Assembly (NCBI GenBank): GCA_012512465.1
Contig: JAAZED010000164.1
Coordinates: 1 to 10,640 of the forward strand
Direction of reading: 5' to 3'
Source of the DNA: Oxalobacter sp.
Lineage (GTDB): Bacteria; Pseudomonadota; Gammaproteobacteria; Burkholderiales; Burkholderiaceae_D
DNA: 10,640 bases
Part shown: positions 1 to 7,189 of the stretch, piece after piece
Layout: every line of letters starts with the position of its first letter
How positions within the stretch are numbered: the first letter of the stretch is position 1
Notes under the pieces: model-generated
Told to the model about the DNA's origin: nothing
The model's database searches: none
The model's input: only the letters and a program-made list of their open reading frames with translations
Position numbers and translations under genes: made by a program

Positions 1-32
1 AGACACACTATCAAGACCTCCCACCGCCATGA
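1..32 (+). CDS. 3' end of an unidentified upstream gene (partial)
   Basis: The reading frame starting at base 3 reads THYQDLPPP and then stops with TGA at 30-32. That stop overlaps the ATG of the glycosyltransferase gene (ATGA, 29-32), the same arrangement seen at the next junction (1750-1753). The overlap suggests an upstream gene in the same operon, translationally coupled to the glycosyltransferase. Only nine codons are visible, so no product can be named. The alternative is that the glycosyltransferase frame, which is also open to the left edge, starts further upstream and this frame is meaningless. Confidence 0.35.
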   Translation, partial: THYQDLPPP

Positions 33-1753
33 AGCCTGTTCGTCTTCCGGCTTCAGCAACGCTGACGCTGCCGCGCTGGGGGCTGATACTGTTGTGCCTG
101 CTTTATATCCTCCCGGGTCTTTTTGGCCGTGACCCCTGGAAAAACATTGATGCCGCCAACTTCGGTGTCATGTGGACCATGGCCAAGGGAACATTCAATG
201 ACTGGCTGTACCCGAATATAGCCGGACAGGCCATGTCGCGCTACGGTCCCATGACATTCTGGGCCGGTGCCATCTTTATCAAGGTTTTTGGCTGGTTAAC
301 CGGTGCCGTAACGGCAGCCAGAATGGCGACTCTTTTCTTTTTTTCACTGGCTGCCTATTCGGTCTGGCAAACGGCTTTTCTGCTGGGCCGCCGCACCGAA
401 GCGCAACCCATGCGGCTTGCCTTTGGCGGCCACCCTGAACCCGATGATTATGGCAGGGTACTTGCTGACGGCACGTTACTGATTTACCTCGGCTGCCTGG
501 GCCTGATCATGTTCAGCCATGAAACCAGTGTCAATGCGCTTTACGTGGCCCTGATCGCCTTCACCCTCTTCAGAAGTACCTGTTACGTCACCAGACCCGG
601 AATAAAAAATGCGGTTCTCCTGGGATTTTCACTGGGCTGTCTTGCCCTGACAAATGGGCTGATTACCCCCGCGGCGCTCTATCTTGGCTTTATTGCCACC
701 GTATTTTTCTTGCCGGGACTCCGTTCACGCACACTATCGCATCTGTTGATCGCGCTTGTGGTCACGCTGGCCCTGATTTTTTCCTGGGCAATTGTTTCAC
801 AGGCCATCCATCCCTACAACGGCTCCCCGGTGAATCTCTGGATGCAATGGAATATCGAACAGATAAGCCCTCCCGATCTGCATTCCAGCAGTTATGTTTT
901 CCGGTACGCGCTTTGGGGATTCTGGCCGGCATGGCCTTATGCCTGCTGGGCGGTATATGCCTGGCGCCGCCAGTTGCGTGAACCGCACGTGATGCTTCCC
1001 CTCCTCTTTGCGCTTATCTTCTTTTTGCTGGCTGTCCTGAATTTCCAGAAGGAAGAAACGCTCATGCTGGCCATGTTTCCGCCACTGGCAATTCTTGCCG
1101 CTTTTGGCCTGCCCACCATGAAGCGTGGCGCAATCAATGCCGTGGACTGGTTCTCCGTCATGAGTTTTACACTTGTCGCTGCGGTCATCTGGGTATGCTG
1201 GATCGCCGCACAAACCGGCTGGCCACCAAAAATTGCACGCAATGCCCTGAAACTGGCACCAGGTTTTGTGCCGGAATTCAATATCCTGGCGCTCCTGATC
1301 GCGACACTTGTCACCATCAGCTGGTTTGCCCTTGTTTACTGGCGGTTGTCCAGACAGCCTTCTGTGCTCTGGCGCGCTGTTGTCCTCTCTTCCGGCGGCG
1401 TTATCCTGTGCTGGCTGCTTTTGGCCACACTCTGGCTGCCGTGGATCAACTATAACAAGAGCTATGCGCCTGTGGCAGCCGAACTGGCGGAAAACATTCC
1501 GGACAAGCATATCTGTGTTGATACCAACGTCGGCTGGGCACAGCGTGCCTCCTTTGCCTATTTTGGCGATATCCGTTTCTCGGGATTTCATGAGGATACC
1601 TGCGGCTATCTCCTGCTGCAGGATACCACGCCAAAACGCAACCGACCGCCTTCGCCGGAGTTCATGAATGGCATGAGGCTGCTGTGGGAAGGAAACAGGC
1701 CAAGCGACCGCACCGAACGCTTCCGCCTGTACCAGTACCAGCAGCACAAATGA
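29..1753 (+). CDS. ArnT/PMT-like GT-C membrane glycosyltransferase
   Basis: The 574-residue protein is very hydrophobic, with about a dozen predicted membrane segments. Its first external loop (about residues 33-48) carries an acidic motif, GRDPWKNIDAANFG, with Asp35 and Asp41. In the GT39/GT83 (PMT/ArnT) families this loop holds the catalytic acidic residues and the enzyme moves a sugar from a polyprenyl-phosphate donor to lipid A, protein or another periplasmic acceptor. The last 100 residues (about 475-574) are polar and probably periplasmic, with Cys496 and Cys525 that could pair. No Shine-Dalgarno sequence lies ahead of the ATG at 29. The overlap with an upstream stop suggests coupled translation, but the frame is open to the window edge, so the start is not certain. 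The gene overlaps the first MATE gene by ATGA. Donor and acceptor cannot be read from the sequence. Confidence 0.75.
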   Translation: MKPVRLPASATLTLPRWGLILLCLLYILPGLFGRDPWKNIDAANFGVMWTMAKGTFNDWLYPNIAGQAMSRYGPMTFWAGAIFIKVFGWLTGAVTAARMATLFFFSLAAYSVWQTAFLLGRRTEAQPMRLAFGGHPEPDDYGRVLADGTLLIYLGCLGLIMFSHETSVNALYVALIAFTLFRSTCYVTRPGIKNAVLLGFSLGCLALTNGLITPAALYLGFIATVFFLPGLRSRTLSHLLIALVVTLALIFSWAIVSQAIHPYNGSPVNLWMQWNIEQISPPDLHSSSYVFRYALWGFWPAWPYACWAVYAWRRQLREPHVMLPLLFALIFFLLAVLNFQKEETLMLAMFPPLAILAAFGLPTMKRGAINAVDWFSVMSFTLVAAVIWVCWIAAQTGWPPKIARNALKLAPGFVPEFNILALLIATLVTISWFALVYWRLSRQPSVLWRAVVLSSGGVILCWLLLATLWLPWINYNKSYAPVAAELAENIPDKHICVDTNVGWAQRASFAYFGDIRFSGFHEDTCGYLLLQDTTPKRNRPPSPEFMNGMRLLWEGNRPSDRTERFRLYQYQQHK

Positions 1754-3132
1754 AAAATGTTCAGCTTGCATCGAAAAACCTGACTGTCAGTGTCGCCAGC
1801 CTCGCCTGGCCCATCCTCATCGCGCAACTGGCCGGTATCGCCAACCCTGTTCTTGATACCATCATGGTCGCCCGCTTTTCAGCAACCGACCTGGCAGCAC
1901 TGGCAATCGGCACTTCCATTTATGTCAGTGTCATTGTTGCGCTCAATGGCGTCATGCAGTCGCTGACACCTACTTTCGGGCAGATGTATGGCGCCGGCCA
2001 GTTCAGGGAAATTGGCCGGGAAGTCAAGCAGGGGGTCTGGCTGGCCATTTTTCTTTCCTTTATTGGCTCACTCATTCTCTTTTTTCCGACACCGCTGCTT
2101 TCCATTGCCAGGGCGCGACCTGAACTGGCAGAAAAAGCGACGCTTTACCTGCGCATCCTGGCATTTTCCCTGCCAGCCACCCTCAATTTTCTCGTTTACA
2201 TTACGCTCAATAACGCCATTGCACGCCCCAAAATGGTCATGGCAATTCAGGTATGCGGCCTCTTTCTCAAGGTCCCGTTAAATACCCTCTTTATTTTCGG
2301 TGGACTGGGCCTGCCTGCCATGGGCGGACCAGGATGCGCACTGGCGACACTGTGCCTGACCTGGTTCATGCTGATAACCGGCTGGCTTATTCTCAAACTG
2401 AATCCCTTCTACCGCTTCCTGCATCTCTTTGGTACCGGCATTGCCCTTCCCGACTGGCGTTCATTAAAAGAATTGCTCAGGCTGGGATTACCCCTGGGGC
2501 TGAATTACTTTATTGAAGTCACTTCGTTTACTTTTATGGCACTCTTTATCGCCCGTATAGGAGAAGATGTCGTTGCTGGGCATCAGATTGTTGCCAATTT
2601 TTCCTCCGTTCTTTACATGCTGCCGCTGGCAACCGCCAATGCCACCAGCACCCTGGTCGCACAATCCATCGGCGCGGGCAATCTTCTCCTGGCCAGAAAA
2701 ATTGCCTTTTCGGGCCAGCGCCTGGCAGGCTGTATCGCCATTTTTGTCGGCACCAATGTCTGGTTCTTTAAAGACTTTATTATCGGGACCTATACGTCCA
2801 ACCCGGTCATCGCAAAAAACGCCCTGCCGCTCATCCTGTTTGTCTGCTGCTACCAGTTTTTTGACGCAATACAGGTCACTGCCGCCCATATCCTTCGGGC
2901 ATACAAAGTCGTGCTTGCCCCCACCCTGCTTTATTTCATGACGCTGTGGTGCGCCGGTCTGGGTGGCGGCTACCTCCTTGCCTTTAATATTTTCGGGCTT
3001 GATCTGCCCTCCCGCATCACCAATGCAGCCGGCTTCTGGTTCAGCAATGGGGTCAGTCTCGTCTTTTTGGCAACGTTTCTTTTTATCCTGCTGAAAAGGG
3101 TGGAAAAACAGGCTGCCGGCAATATTGCCTGA
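1750..3132 (+). CDS. MATE family efflux transporter, first of two tandem paralogs
   Basis: The 460-residue product starts MKNVQLASKN and has the length and roughly 12 hydrophobic segments of MATE (multidrug and toxic compound extrusion) transporters in the MOP superfamily. The first helix contains NPVLDTIMVARF; the Asp (residue 36) sits where MATE proteins have a conserved acidic residue used in cation coupling. The family exports cationic compounds using Na+ or H+ gradients. I chose ATG 1750 because the neighbouring paralog begins with the matching MKNIRL sequence and because this ATG overlaps the preceding stop (ATGA, 1750-1753). A longer in-frame start at 1684 would lie deep inside the glycosyltransferase gene. 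No own promoter is visible, so it is probably co-transcribed with the glycosyltransferase. Substrate unknown. A lipid-sugar flippase role is possible from context, but sequence family favours efflux. Confidence 0.88.
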   Translation: MKNVQLASKNLTVSVASLAWPILIAQLAGIANPVLDTIMVARFSATDLAALAIGTSIYVSVIVALNGVMQSLTPTFGQMYGAGQFREIGREVKQGVWLAIFLSFIGSLILFFPTPLLSIARARPELAEKATLYLRILAFSLPATLNFLVYITLNNAIARPKMVMAIQVCGLFLKVPLNTLFIFGGLGLPAMGGPGCALATLCLTWFMLITGWLILKLNPFYRFLHLFGTGIALPDWRSLKELLRLGLPLGLNYFIEVTSFTFMALFIARIGEDVVAGHQIVANFSSVLYMLPLATANATSTLVAQSIGAGNLLLARKIAFSGQRLAGCIAIFVGTNVWFFKDFIIGTYTSNPVIAKNALPLILFVCCYQFFDAIQVTAAHILRAYKVVLAPTLLYFMTLWCAGLGGGYLLAFNIFGLDLPSRITNAAGFWFSNGVSLVFLATFLFILLKRVEKQAAGNIA

Positions 3133-3159
3133 ATCTCTCCTGAGTACCCCAGCGCAATT

Positions 3160-3187
3160 GTTTTTCATGATCTCCCGCATGAAAAAC
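3160..3187. repeat. Inverted repeat downstream of first MATE gene
   Basis: A 10-bp perfect inverted repeat, GTTTTTCATG with CATGAAAAAC, flanks an 8-base spacer (ATCTCCCG). It begins 27 bases after the first MATE stop codon. It is not followed by a T-run and has an AT-rich stem, so it is a poor intrinsic terminator. It may stabilise the mRNA end or bind a regulator. Confidence 0.45.
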
Positions 3188-3198
3188 CCATAAAAAGC

Positions 3199-3213
3199 AT
3201 ACCAAAATGGTAT
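3199..3213. repeat. Short palindrome ATACCA-AAA-TGGTAT
   Basis: A perfect 6-bp dyad with a 3-base centre lies 12 bases after the preceding inverted repeat and upstream of the MITE-like element. It has the size of a repressor half-site pair, but no regulator gene is nearby and no clear promoter overlaps it. Operator function is only a guess. Confidence 0.3.
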
Positions 3214-3238
3214 TCTCTGAATCAGCAGGATACCTGAG

Positions 3239-3377
3239 GAACCGCTGATTAATGTGTTTTGGGAGATGAAGTACAAGGCAAACGGAGCGCAGCAAGCGCG
3301 GCATATCTCGGGATAGACAAGCTTGCGAGCAGCGAAGAGCGCAGCAATTCGCTCACAAGGCACATTAATCAGCGGTC
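3239..3377. mobile_element. MITE-like element with 16-bp terminal inverted repeats
   Basis: Bases 3241-3256 (ACCGCTGATTAATGTG) and 3361-3376 (CACATTAATCAGCGGT) are exact reverse complements, and the match continues inward imperfectly for about nine more bases. The unit lies between two copies of CCTGAG (3233-3238 and 3378-3383), which could be a 6-bp target duplication; since the flanks are also partly palindromic, the exact edges are uncertain by a few bases. Inside, the 11-mer GAGCGCAGCAA occurs twice (3285-3295 and 3337-3347). The second copy is exactly the loop of a small hairpin with stem AGCGAA/TTCGCT (3331-3336, 3348-3353). There is no room for a transposase, so mobility would need one supplied in trans. 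Known MITEs have this size and layout. The family is not identified and no second copy is in this window. Confidence 0.65.
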
Positions 3378-3409
3378 CCTGAGACTTTTCCGCGCAAACC
3401 GGTGTACCC

Positions 3410-4810
3410 ATGAAAAACATCAGACTGACGTCCAGTAACCCGACCCTGAGTATCGCCAGTCTTGCCGTGCCCATCCTCATCGGCCTTCTTGCTGCGGTTG
3501 GCAATCCGGTTCTTGATACCATCATGGTTGCCCGCTTTTCATCAACCGACCTGGCCGCCCTGGCTGTCGGTGCCTCGATCTATGTCAGCATTTTTGTTCC
3601 GCTTGCCGGCATGATGTCATCACTTACTCCCACATTCGGCCATTTTTATGGTGCCGGCAATTTCAGAGAAATGCGTGATACCGTCAAGCAAGGCATCTGG
3701 CTTGCACTTTTTATTGCCGCTGTCGGATCCACCCTGCTTTCTTTTCCGGGCGCGCTGCTTTCTTTGGCCAAGGCTCCCCCTGAGTTGGTAGAAAAAGCCA
3801 CGCTGTATCTGCGTGTTCTGGCATTTTCACTACCTGCCTCCATGTGTTTTTTCGTTTACAGCACACTGAATAATGCCATCGCACGCCCTAAAATGGTCAT
3901 GGCAATACAGGTAAGCGGCCTGCTTCTCAAAATTCCGCTCAATATTGTTTTTATCTTTGGCTGGTTTGGCATACCTGCCTTTGGTGGACCAGGATGCGCC
4001 ATGGCAACCGGACTACTGGCCTGGTTTATGCTGGCAGCCGCTATCGCCATCCTCCGCTTGGACTCTTTTTACAGCTTTTTACATCTGTTCGGCAGTGGCT
4101 TTGTCTGGCCGCGCTGGCATATGCTTAAAGAGCTTCTCAAGCTGGGTATTCCGATGGGCATGAACTCATTTATCGAGATAACGTCCTTCACATTCATGGC
4201 CCTTTTCATTGCCCGTATTGGCGTCGATATTGTCGCAGGCCATCAGATCGTCGCCAATATTTCCACCGTACTCTATATGCTGCCTCTGGCAACTGCCAAT
4301 GCCACCAGCGCACTGGTCGCACAATGCCTTGGTGCAAAGCGGCTTCCGCTGGCAAGACAAATCGCCTTTTCCGGACAACGCCTTGCTGTGTGCATTGCCA
4401 TAGTGATTGCCATTTCTTCGTGGTTTCTTCGGCATCAGATCATCGGCGCTTACACATCCAATGAAAGCATTGTTACCACGGCGTTGCCGCTGATTACCTT
4501 TGTTTGTTGCTATCAGTTCTTTTTCGCTTTTCAAATTACTTCCGGCTATATTCTGAGGGCCTATAAAGTTGTACTGGCGCCAACCCTGCTGTATTTTCTG
4601 ACCTTCTGGTGCGTCGGACTGGGTGGAGGCTACATACTGGCATTCGATGTATTTCACCTTCAGCCGCCGGCCAGGATCACAGGAGCTGGCGGATTCTGGT
4701 TCGCCTACAGCATTAGCGTTGTACTGCAATCCATGAGCCTGATGACACTGCTCAAAACCATTCAACGGCGCACCGAAAAAAAAGCCGCTGAAGCGGCTGA
4801 AACGTCCTGA
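3410..4810 (+). CDS. MATE family efflux transporter, second tandem paralog
   Basis: The 466-residue protein aligns along its whole length with the first MATE product without major gaps. By eye about two thirds to three quarters of residues are identical, with long shared blocks such as NPVLDTIMVARFS, LNNAIARPKMVMAIQV and AYKVVLAPTLLYF. It keeps the acidic residue in the first helix (Asp36) and about 12 membrane segments. The C-terminus is longer and polar (RRTEKKAAEAAETS) and differs from its partner. The pair arose by tandem duplication and has diverged, most in helix-lining and tail segments, so the substrates may differ. The ATG has only a weak GGTG five bases upstream, so translation initiation may be modest. 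Because the MITE-like element ends about 32 bases upstream, any promoter for this gene must lie within or upstream of that element. Substrate unknown. Confidence 0.9.
   Translation: MKNIRLTSSNPTLSIASLAVPILIGLLAAVGNPVLDTIMVARFSSTDLAALAVGASIYVSIFVPLAGMMSSLTPTFGHFYGAGNFREMRDTVKQGIWLALFIAAVGSTLLSFPGALLSLAKAPPELVEKATLYLRVLAFSLPASMCFFVYSTLNNAIARPKMVMAIQVSGLLLKIPLNIVFIFGWFGIPAFGGPGCAMATGLLAWFMLAAAIAILRLDSFYSFLHLFGSGFVWPRWHMLKELLKLGIPMGMNSFIEITSFTFMALFIARIGVDIVAGHQIVANISTVLYMLPLATANATSALVAQCLGAKRLPLARQIAFSGQRLAVCIAIVIAISSWFLRHQIIGAYTSNESIVTTALPLITFVCCYQFFFAFQITSGYILRAYKVVLAPTLLYFLTFWCVGLGGGYILAFDVFHLQPPARITGAGGFWFAYSISVVLQSMSLMTLLKTIQRRTEKKAAEAAETS
4776..4798 (-). terminator. Intrinsic-terminator-like motif on the minus strand inside the MATE gene end
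   Basis: Read on the minus strand the sequence is AGCCGC, loop TTCA, GCGGCT, then a run of seven further T bases (plus-strand A-run at 4776-4782). This has the form of a rho-independent terminator, but it lies within the last codons of the second MATE gene and no minus-strand gene is seen upstream of it. It could stop antisense transcription. It could also be a by-product of Lys-Lys-Ala-Ala-Glu-Ala-Ala codons. Confidence 0.35.
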
Positions 4811-4819
4811 AGAAAATCA

Positions 4820-4850
4820 TTGCAGAATCAGGCCTTTCTGTTGTTAGAAT
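4820..4850 (+). promoter_or_regulatory. Possible sigma70 promoter for the PfkB kinase gene
   Basis: TTGCAG (4820-4825) and TAGAAT (4845-4850) resemble -35 and -10 boxes. The spacing of 19 bases is longer than the ideal 17, so this is a weak prediction. It lies just after the second MATE stop and would give a leader of about 45 bases before the start codon at 4901. Confidence 0.3.
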
Positions 4851-4900
4851 AGAAAAACGGCTGCAAAAACGCAATGTCATCATCAACAAGGGAGGAACGT

Positions 4901-5809
4901 ATGAGCAACGATATCATCTGCCTGGGCAAATCCACGCTTGATCTTATCTGGCCTGTCGAATCCCTGCCGGGAAAAGGCGGTAAATTCATTGCTCGTGACT
5001 TTATCCAACTGGGCGGCGGCATGGCTGCCACTGCTGCGGTTGCCGTATCACGTCTCGGCCGGAAAGTCGCCTTTTACGGACGGGCCGGAGATGACGCCGC
5101 CGGCCATGCCATGCTGGATGAACTGGCTGGCTATGGTGTGGATGTTTCCCAATTTCGCCTTTTCCCCAATGCACGCTCTTCTGTTTCCGGCATTCTGGTT
5201 GATAAGGAAGGCGAGCGAGCCATTGCCAATTTTCGCGGCGCTGACATCCCTGATGAAGCGCACTGGCTTGATCTCGATGATGTGGCACAAACCCATGCCG
5301 TACTTGTCGATGTCCGCTGGAAAGAAGGTGCAGTCAGCATTTGCGCCAAGGCACGCGCACATGGTATCCCTACCATTTTAGATGGGGAAATTGCCGATCT
5401 GGACATCTATGATGCCCTCCTGCCCCTGGTTGACCATGCGATCTTTTCCCTTCCGGGGTTACGTTCATATGGTGGCGCCGTTACCAACCATCTTCAGATT
5501 CTCCAGAAAGTACGCGAACAGGGCTGCAAGGTGGCTGCCGTTACCATGGGAGCACAGGGCTGCCTCTGGATAGACGACAACGGGGTTCAGCATCAGGCGG
5601 CCTTCGGTGTGAATGTGGTCGACACAACCGGTGCAGGCGATGTCTTTCACGGCGCTTATGCTGTCGCGCTGGCAGAAGGTAAAAATACCGTTGAAGCCAT
5701 GCGCTTTGCCAGTGGTGTTGCGGCACTCAAATGCACCCACTACGGTGGCCGGGCCGGCATCCCGGATCGGGAGGAAGTCGATGCTTTCCTGGCAGAACAG
5801 TTTTGTTAG
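4901..5809 (+). CDS. PfkB-family carbohydrate kinase
   Basis: I place the start at ATG 4901 because GGGAGG (4890-4895) sits five bases upstream; an in-frame ATG at 4874 has no such site and would add nine residues (MSSSTREER). The 302-residue protein has the ribokinase/PfkB fold signatures: an N-terminal sugar-binding glycine stretch (LGGGMAAT, residues 37-44), RAGDD (61-65), and the C-terminal anion-hole and catalytic motif DTTGAGDVFHGAY (241-253) with Asp247 as the likely base. These enzymes phosphorylate a sugar or nucleoside with ATP in the cytoplasm. The C-terminal block ALKCTHYGGRAGIP (275-288) recalls the ketohexokinase and sulfofructose-kinase (YihV) branch. No sulfoquinovose or other sugar pathway gene is adjacent, so the substrate stays open. 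thpR starts seven bases after its stop, suggesting co-transcription. Confidence 0.88.
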   Translation: MSNDIICLGKSTLDLIWPVESLPGKGGKFIARDFIQLGGGMAATAAVAVSRLGRKVAFYGRAGDDAAGHAMLDELAGYGVDVSQFRLFPNARSSVSGILVDKEGERAIANFRGADIPDEAHWLDLDDVAQTHAVLVDVRWKEGAVSICAKARAHGIPTILDGEIADLDIYDALLPLVDHAIFSLPGLRSYGGAVTNHLQILQKVREQGCKVAAVTMGAQGCLWIDDNGVQHQAAFGVNVVDTTGAGDVFHGAYAVALAEGKNTVEAMRFASGVAALKCTHYGGRAGIPDREEVDAFLAEQFC

Positions 5810-5816
5810 TTGAAAC

Positions 5817-6344
5817 ATGACCGGATCGCTTCGCCTGTTTTTTGCCCTGTGGCCGGATGAGTCAACACGAAAAGCGCTGTCAGCATGGCAATCAGCCGTT
5901 TCAGGAAGAAAAGTGCCTCCGGAAAATCTGCACATCACTCTGGCCTTTCTGGGAGAACAACCTGCCAGCGCTGTACCTGAACTGTCCCGGATTCTTGAAC
6001 AGGTCTCTTCTGATGCCATCGGCCTGAAACTGGACAGGATGGGGTACTTTTCACACAGCCGGATCAGTTGGGCGGGAATGAGGGCTATCCCGCCTGAACT
6101 CACACAGCTTTATAAAGGGCTTGTCGCCGTACTCGCAGAAAAATCCATTTCCTATGACAGGCGAAACCGTTTCAAACCGCATATTACGCTGGCGCGCCAT
6201 TCCAGCCGGACAGAAACAGCCGGTTTAAAACCCATCACATGGCATGCCAATCATCTTGTTCTGGTGGAATCCCGCATCAGGCAGGATAAAAAAGGAAGTC
6301 ATCCCCAATACATCCCGGTTGCAGAACGTATGCTGGGCAATTAA
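5817..6344 (+). CDS. thpR: RNA 2',3'-cyclic phosphodiesterase ThpR (2'-5' RNA ligase family)
   Basis: The 175-residue protein is the usual size for the bacterial ThpR/LigT branch of the 2H phosphoesterase superfamily. Both HxTL signatures are present: HITL at residues 39-42 and HITL at 122-125, the two histidines that form the active site. Conserved context also matches: FFALWP near the start and ENLHITLAFLG. The family opens RNA 2',3'-cyclic phosphates to 2'-phosphates and shows 2'-5' RNA ligase activity in vitro; its cellular role is not well settled. The ATG lies seven bases after the kinase stop and has no good Shine-Dalgarno sequence, so translation is probably coupled to the kinase gene. 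Its TAA stop overlaps the convergent tcdA stop. No terminator is visible between them. Confidence 0.92.
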   Translation: MTGSLRLFFALWPDESTRKALSAWQSAVSGRKVPPENLHITLAFLGEQPASAVPELSRILEQVSSDAIGLKLDRMGYFSHSRISWAGMRAIPPELTQLYKGLVAVLAEKSISYDRRNRFKPHITLARHSSRTETAGLKPITWHANHLVLVESRIRQDKKGSHPQYIPVAERMLGN

Positions 6345-7189
6345 CCCACTCCATCATTCTCTTCTTTCCTGTTTGCGTTTTCAGCCAGCCGCCGCAAAAC
6401 AACAGATGCCGCCACCATGCCAAAAGATGCGGTAACGGTGACAGATGTGCCAAAACGCAATGAATCTGTTTCAGCAGGCGCCCTCTCTTCCAGTATATCG
6501 GGCAATGCTTTACTCACGCCCTCCGGGTATCGCAGTGGCTCAGTTGAATAAACAGCATCGATGCCGAAAGGACGGAGCCCGCGGGGGAAACCGTATTTCT
6601 GCCTCAGACGTTTTCTGACACGGGCCAAAAGCGGTTCCTGCTCCGTCCGGCACAAGTCACAAACGGCAATTTGTGTCGGATCCGTCTGCCCGCCCGCACC
6701 GCCGACTGTCACCAGGGGAATCCCATTTTCGCGACACCAGGCAATCAATGCTGTTTTGGCAAACATATCATCGATGGCATCAATCACATAATCAAACGCC
6801 TGATTGCCCAAAAGCGTTTGCGGATTTTCCAGCGTCACCTTTTCTGCCACTTCCCGTACCCTGCAGGCGGCATTGATCTGCCTGATACGCTCGGCCAGCA
6901 CACTGATCTTGCTTTTGCCCATCGTATTCTGTAGCGCCTGGATTTGCCGGTTTTTGTTGGAAGGCGCGACACGGTCCGGATCAATCAGGGTCAGATTACC
7001 AATACCGCTCCGTGCCAGCGCCTCAACTGCCCAGGAACCAACCCCGCCAACACCGATAATGCAAACATGGGCCTTCTGAAAGCAATCGAATGCTGCTTCT
7101 CCATATAAATGCCGGACACCCTCAAAGCAAATGCGTGGTTCAAGTGCCTCTTCCCGGTCATGTGCTGTCTTTTCTGCTGATTTATTCAT
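6341..7189 (-). CDS. tcdA: tRNA threonylcarbamoyladenosine dehydratase TcdA
   Basis: The 282-residue protein is an E1/ThiF-like ATP-binding enzyme close in length and sequence to E. coli TcdA (CsdL/YgdL). The nucleotide-binding GVGGVGSWAVEALAR (46-60) is followed by LIDPDRV (68-74), NRQIQAL (80-86), VIDAID (135-140) and TVGGAGGQTDPTQI (161-174), all TcdA hallmarks. The enzyme uses ATP to cyclise N6-threonylcarbamoyladenosine at position 37 of ANN-decoding tRNAs into ct6A. The start at 7189 is fixed because an in-frame TAA lies nine bases upstream (7199-7201); no clear Shine-Dalgarno is present. The stop TAA (6341-6343) overlaps the thpR stop on the other strand. The usual sulfur-carrier partner genes (csdA/csdE) are not nearby in this window. 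Confidence 0.93.
   Translation of the reverse strand: MNKSAEKTAHDREEALEPRICFEGVRHLYGEAAFDCFQKAHVCIIGVGGVGSWAVEALARSGIGNLTLIDPDRVAPSNKNRQIQALQNTMGKSKISVLAERIRQINAACRVREVAEKVTLENPQTLLGNQAFDYVIDAIDDMFAKTALIAWCRENGIPLVTVGGAGGQTDPTQIAVCDLCRTEQEPLLARVRKRLRQKYGFPRGLRPFGIDAVYSTEPLRYPEGVSKALPDILEERAPAETDSLRFGTSVTVTASFGMVAASVVLRRLAENANRKEENDGVG

Noticed and set aside
797..1771. Long minus-strand ORF (324 codons) opposite the glycosyltransferase gene
   Set aside because: It is antisense to a convincing membrane protein gene, has no recognisable domain, a composition rich in Arg, Gly, Pro and Gln typical of shadow frames, and no supporting context.
3239..3377. The inter-MATE repeat as a tRNA, riboswitch or CRISPR fragment
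   Set aside because: It has no cloverleaf, no regularly spaced direct repeats with spacers, and its defining trait is perfect terminal inverted repeats, which fits a small transposable element better.
2488..3525. Minus-strand ORF of 345 codons spanning the first MATE end, the MITE-like element and the second MATE start
   Set aside because: It crosses two real plus-strand genes and a repeat, with no known motif. The translation mirrors the MATE codons and is not a protein family.
4901..5809. Kinase as a dedicated sulfofructose kinase of a sulfoquinovose pathway
   Set aside because: The C-terminal block resembles YihV, but no sulfoquinovosidase, isomerase, aldolase or transporter of that pathway is adjacent, so the substrate cannot be assigned.
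5465..6103. Minus-strand ORF of 212 codons opposite the kinase and thpR
   Set aside because: It is antisense to two genes with clear catalytic motifs and shows no motif of its own.
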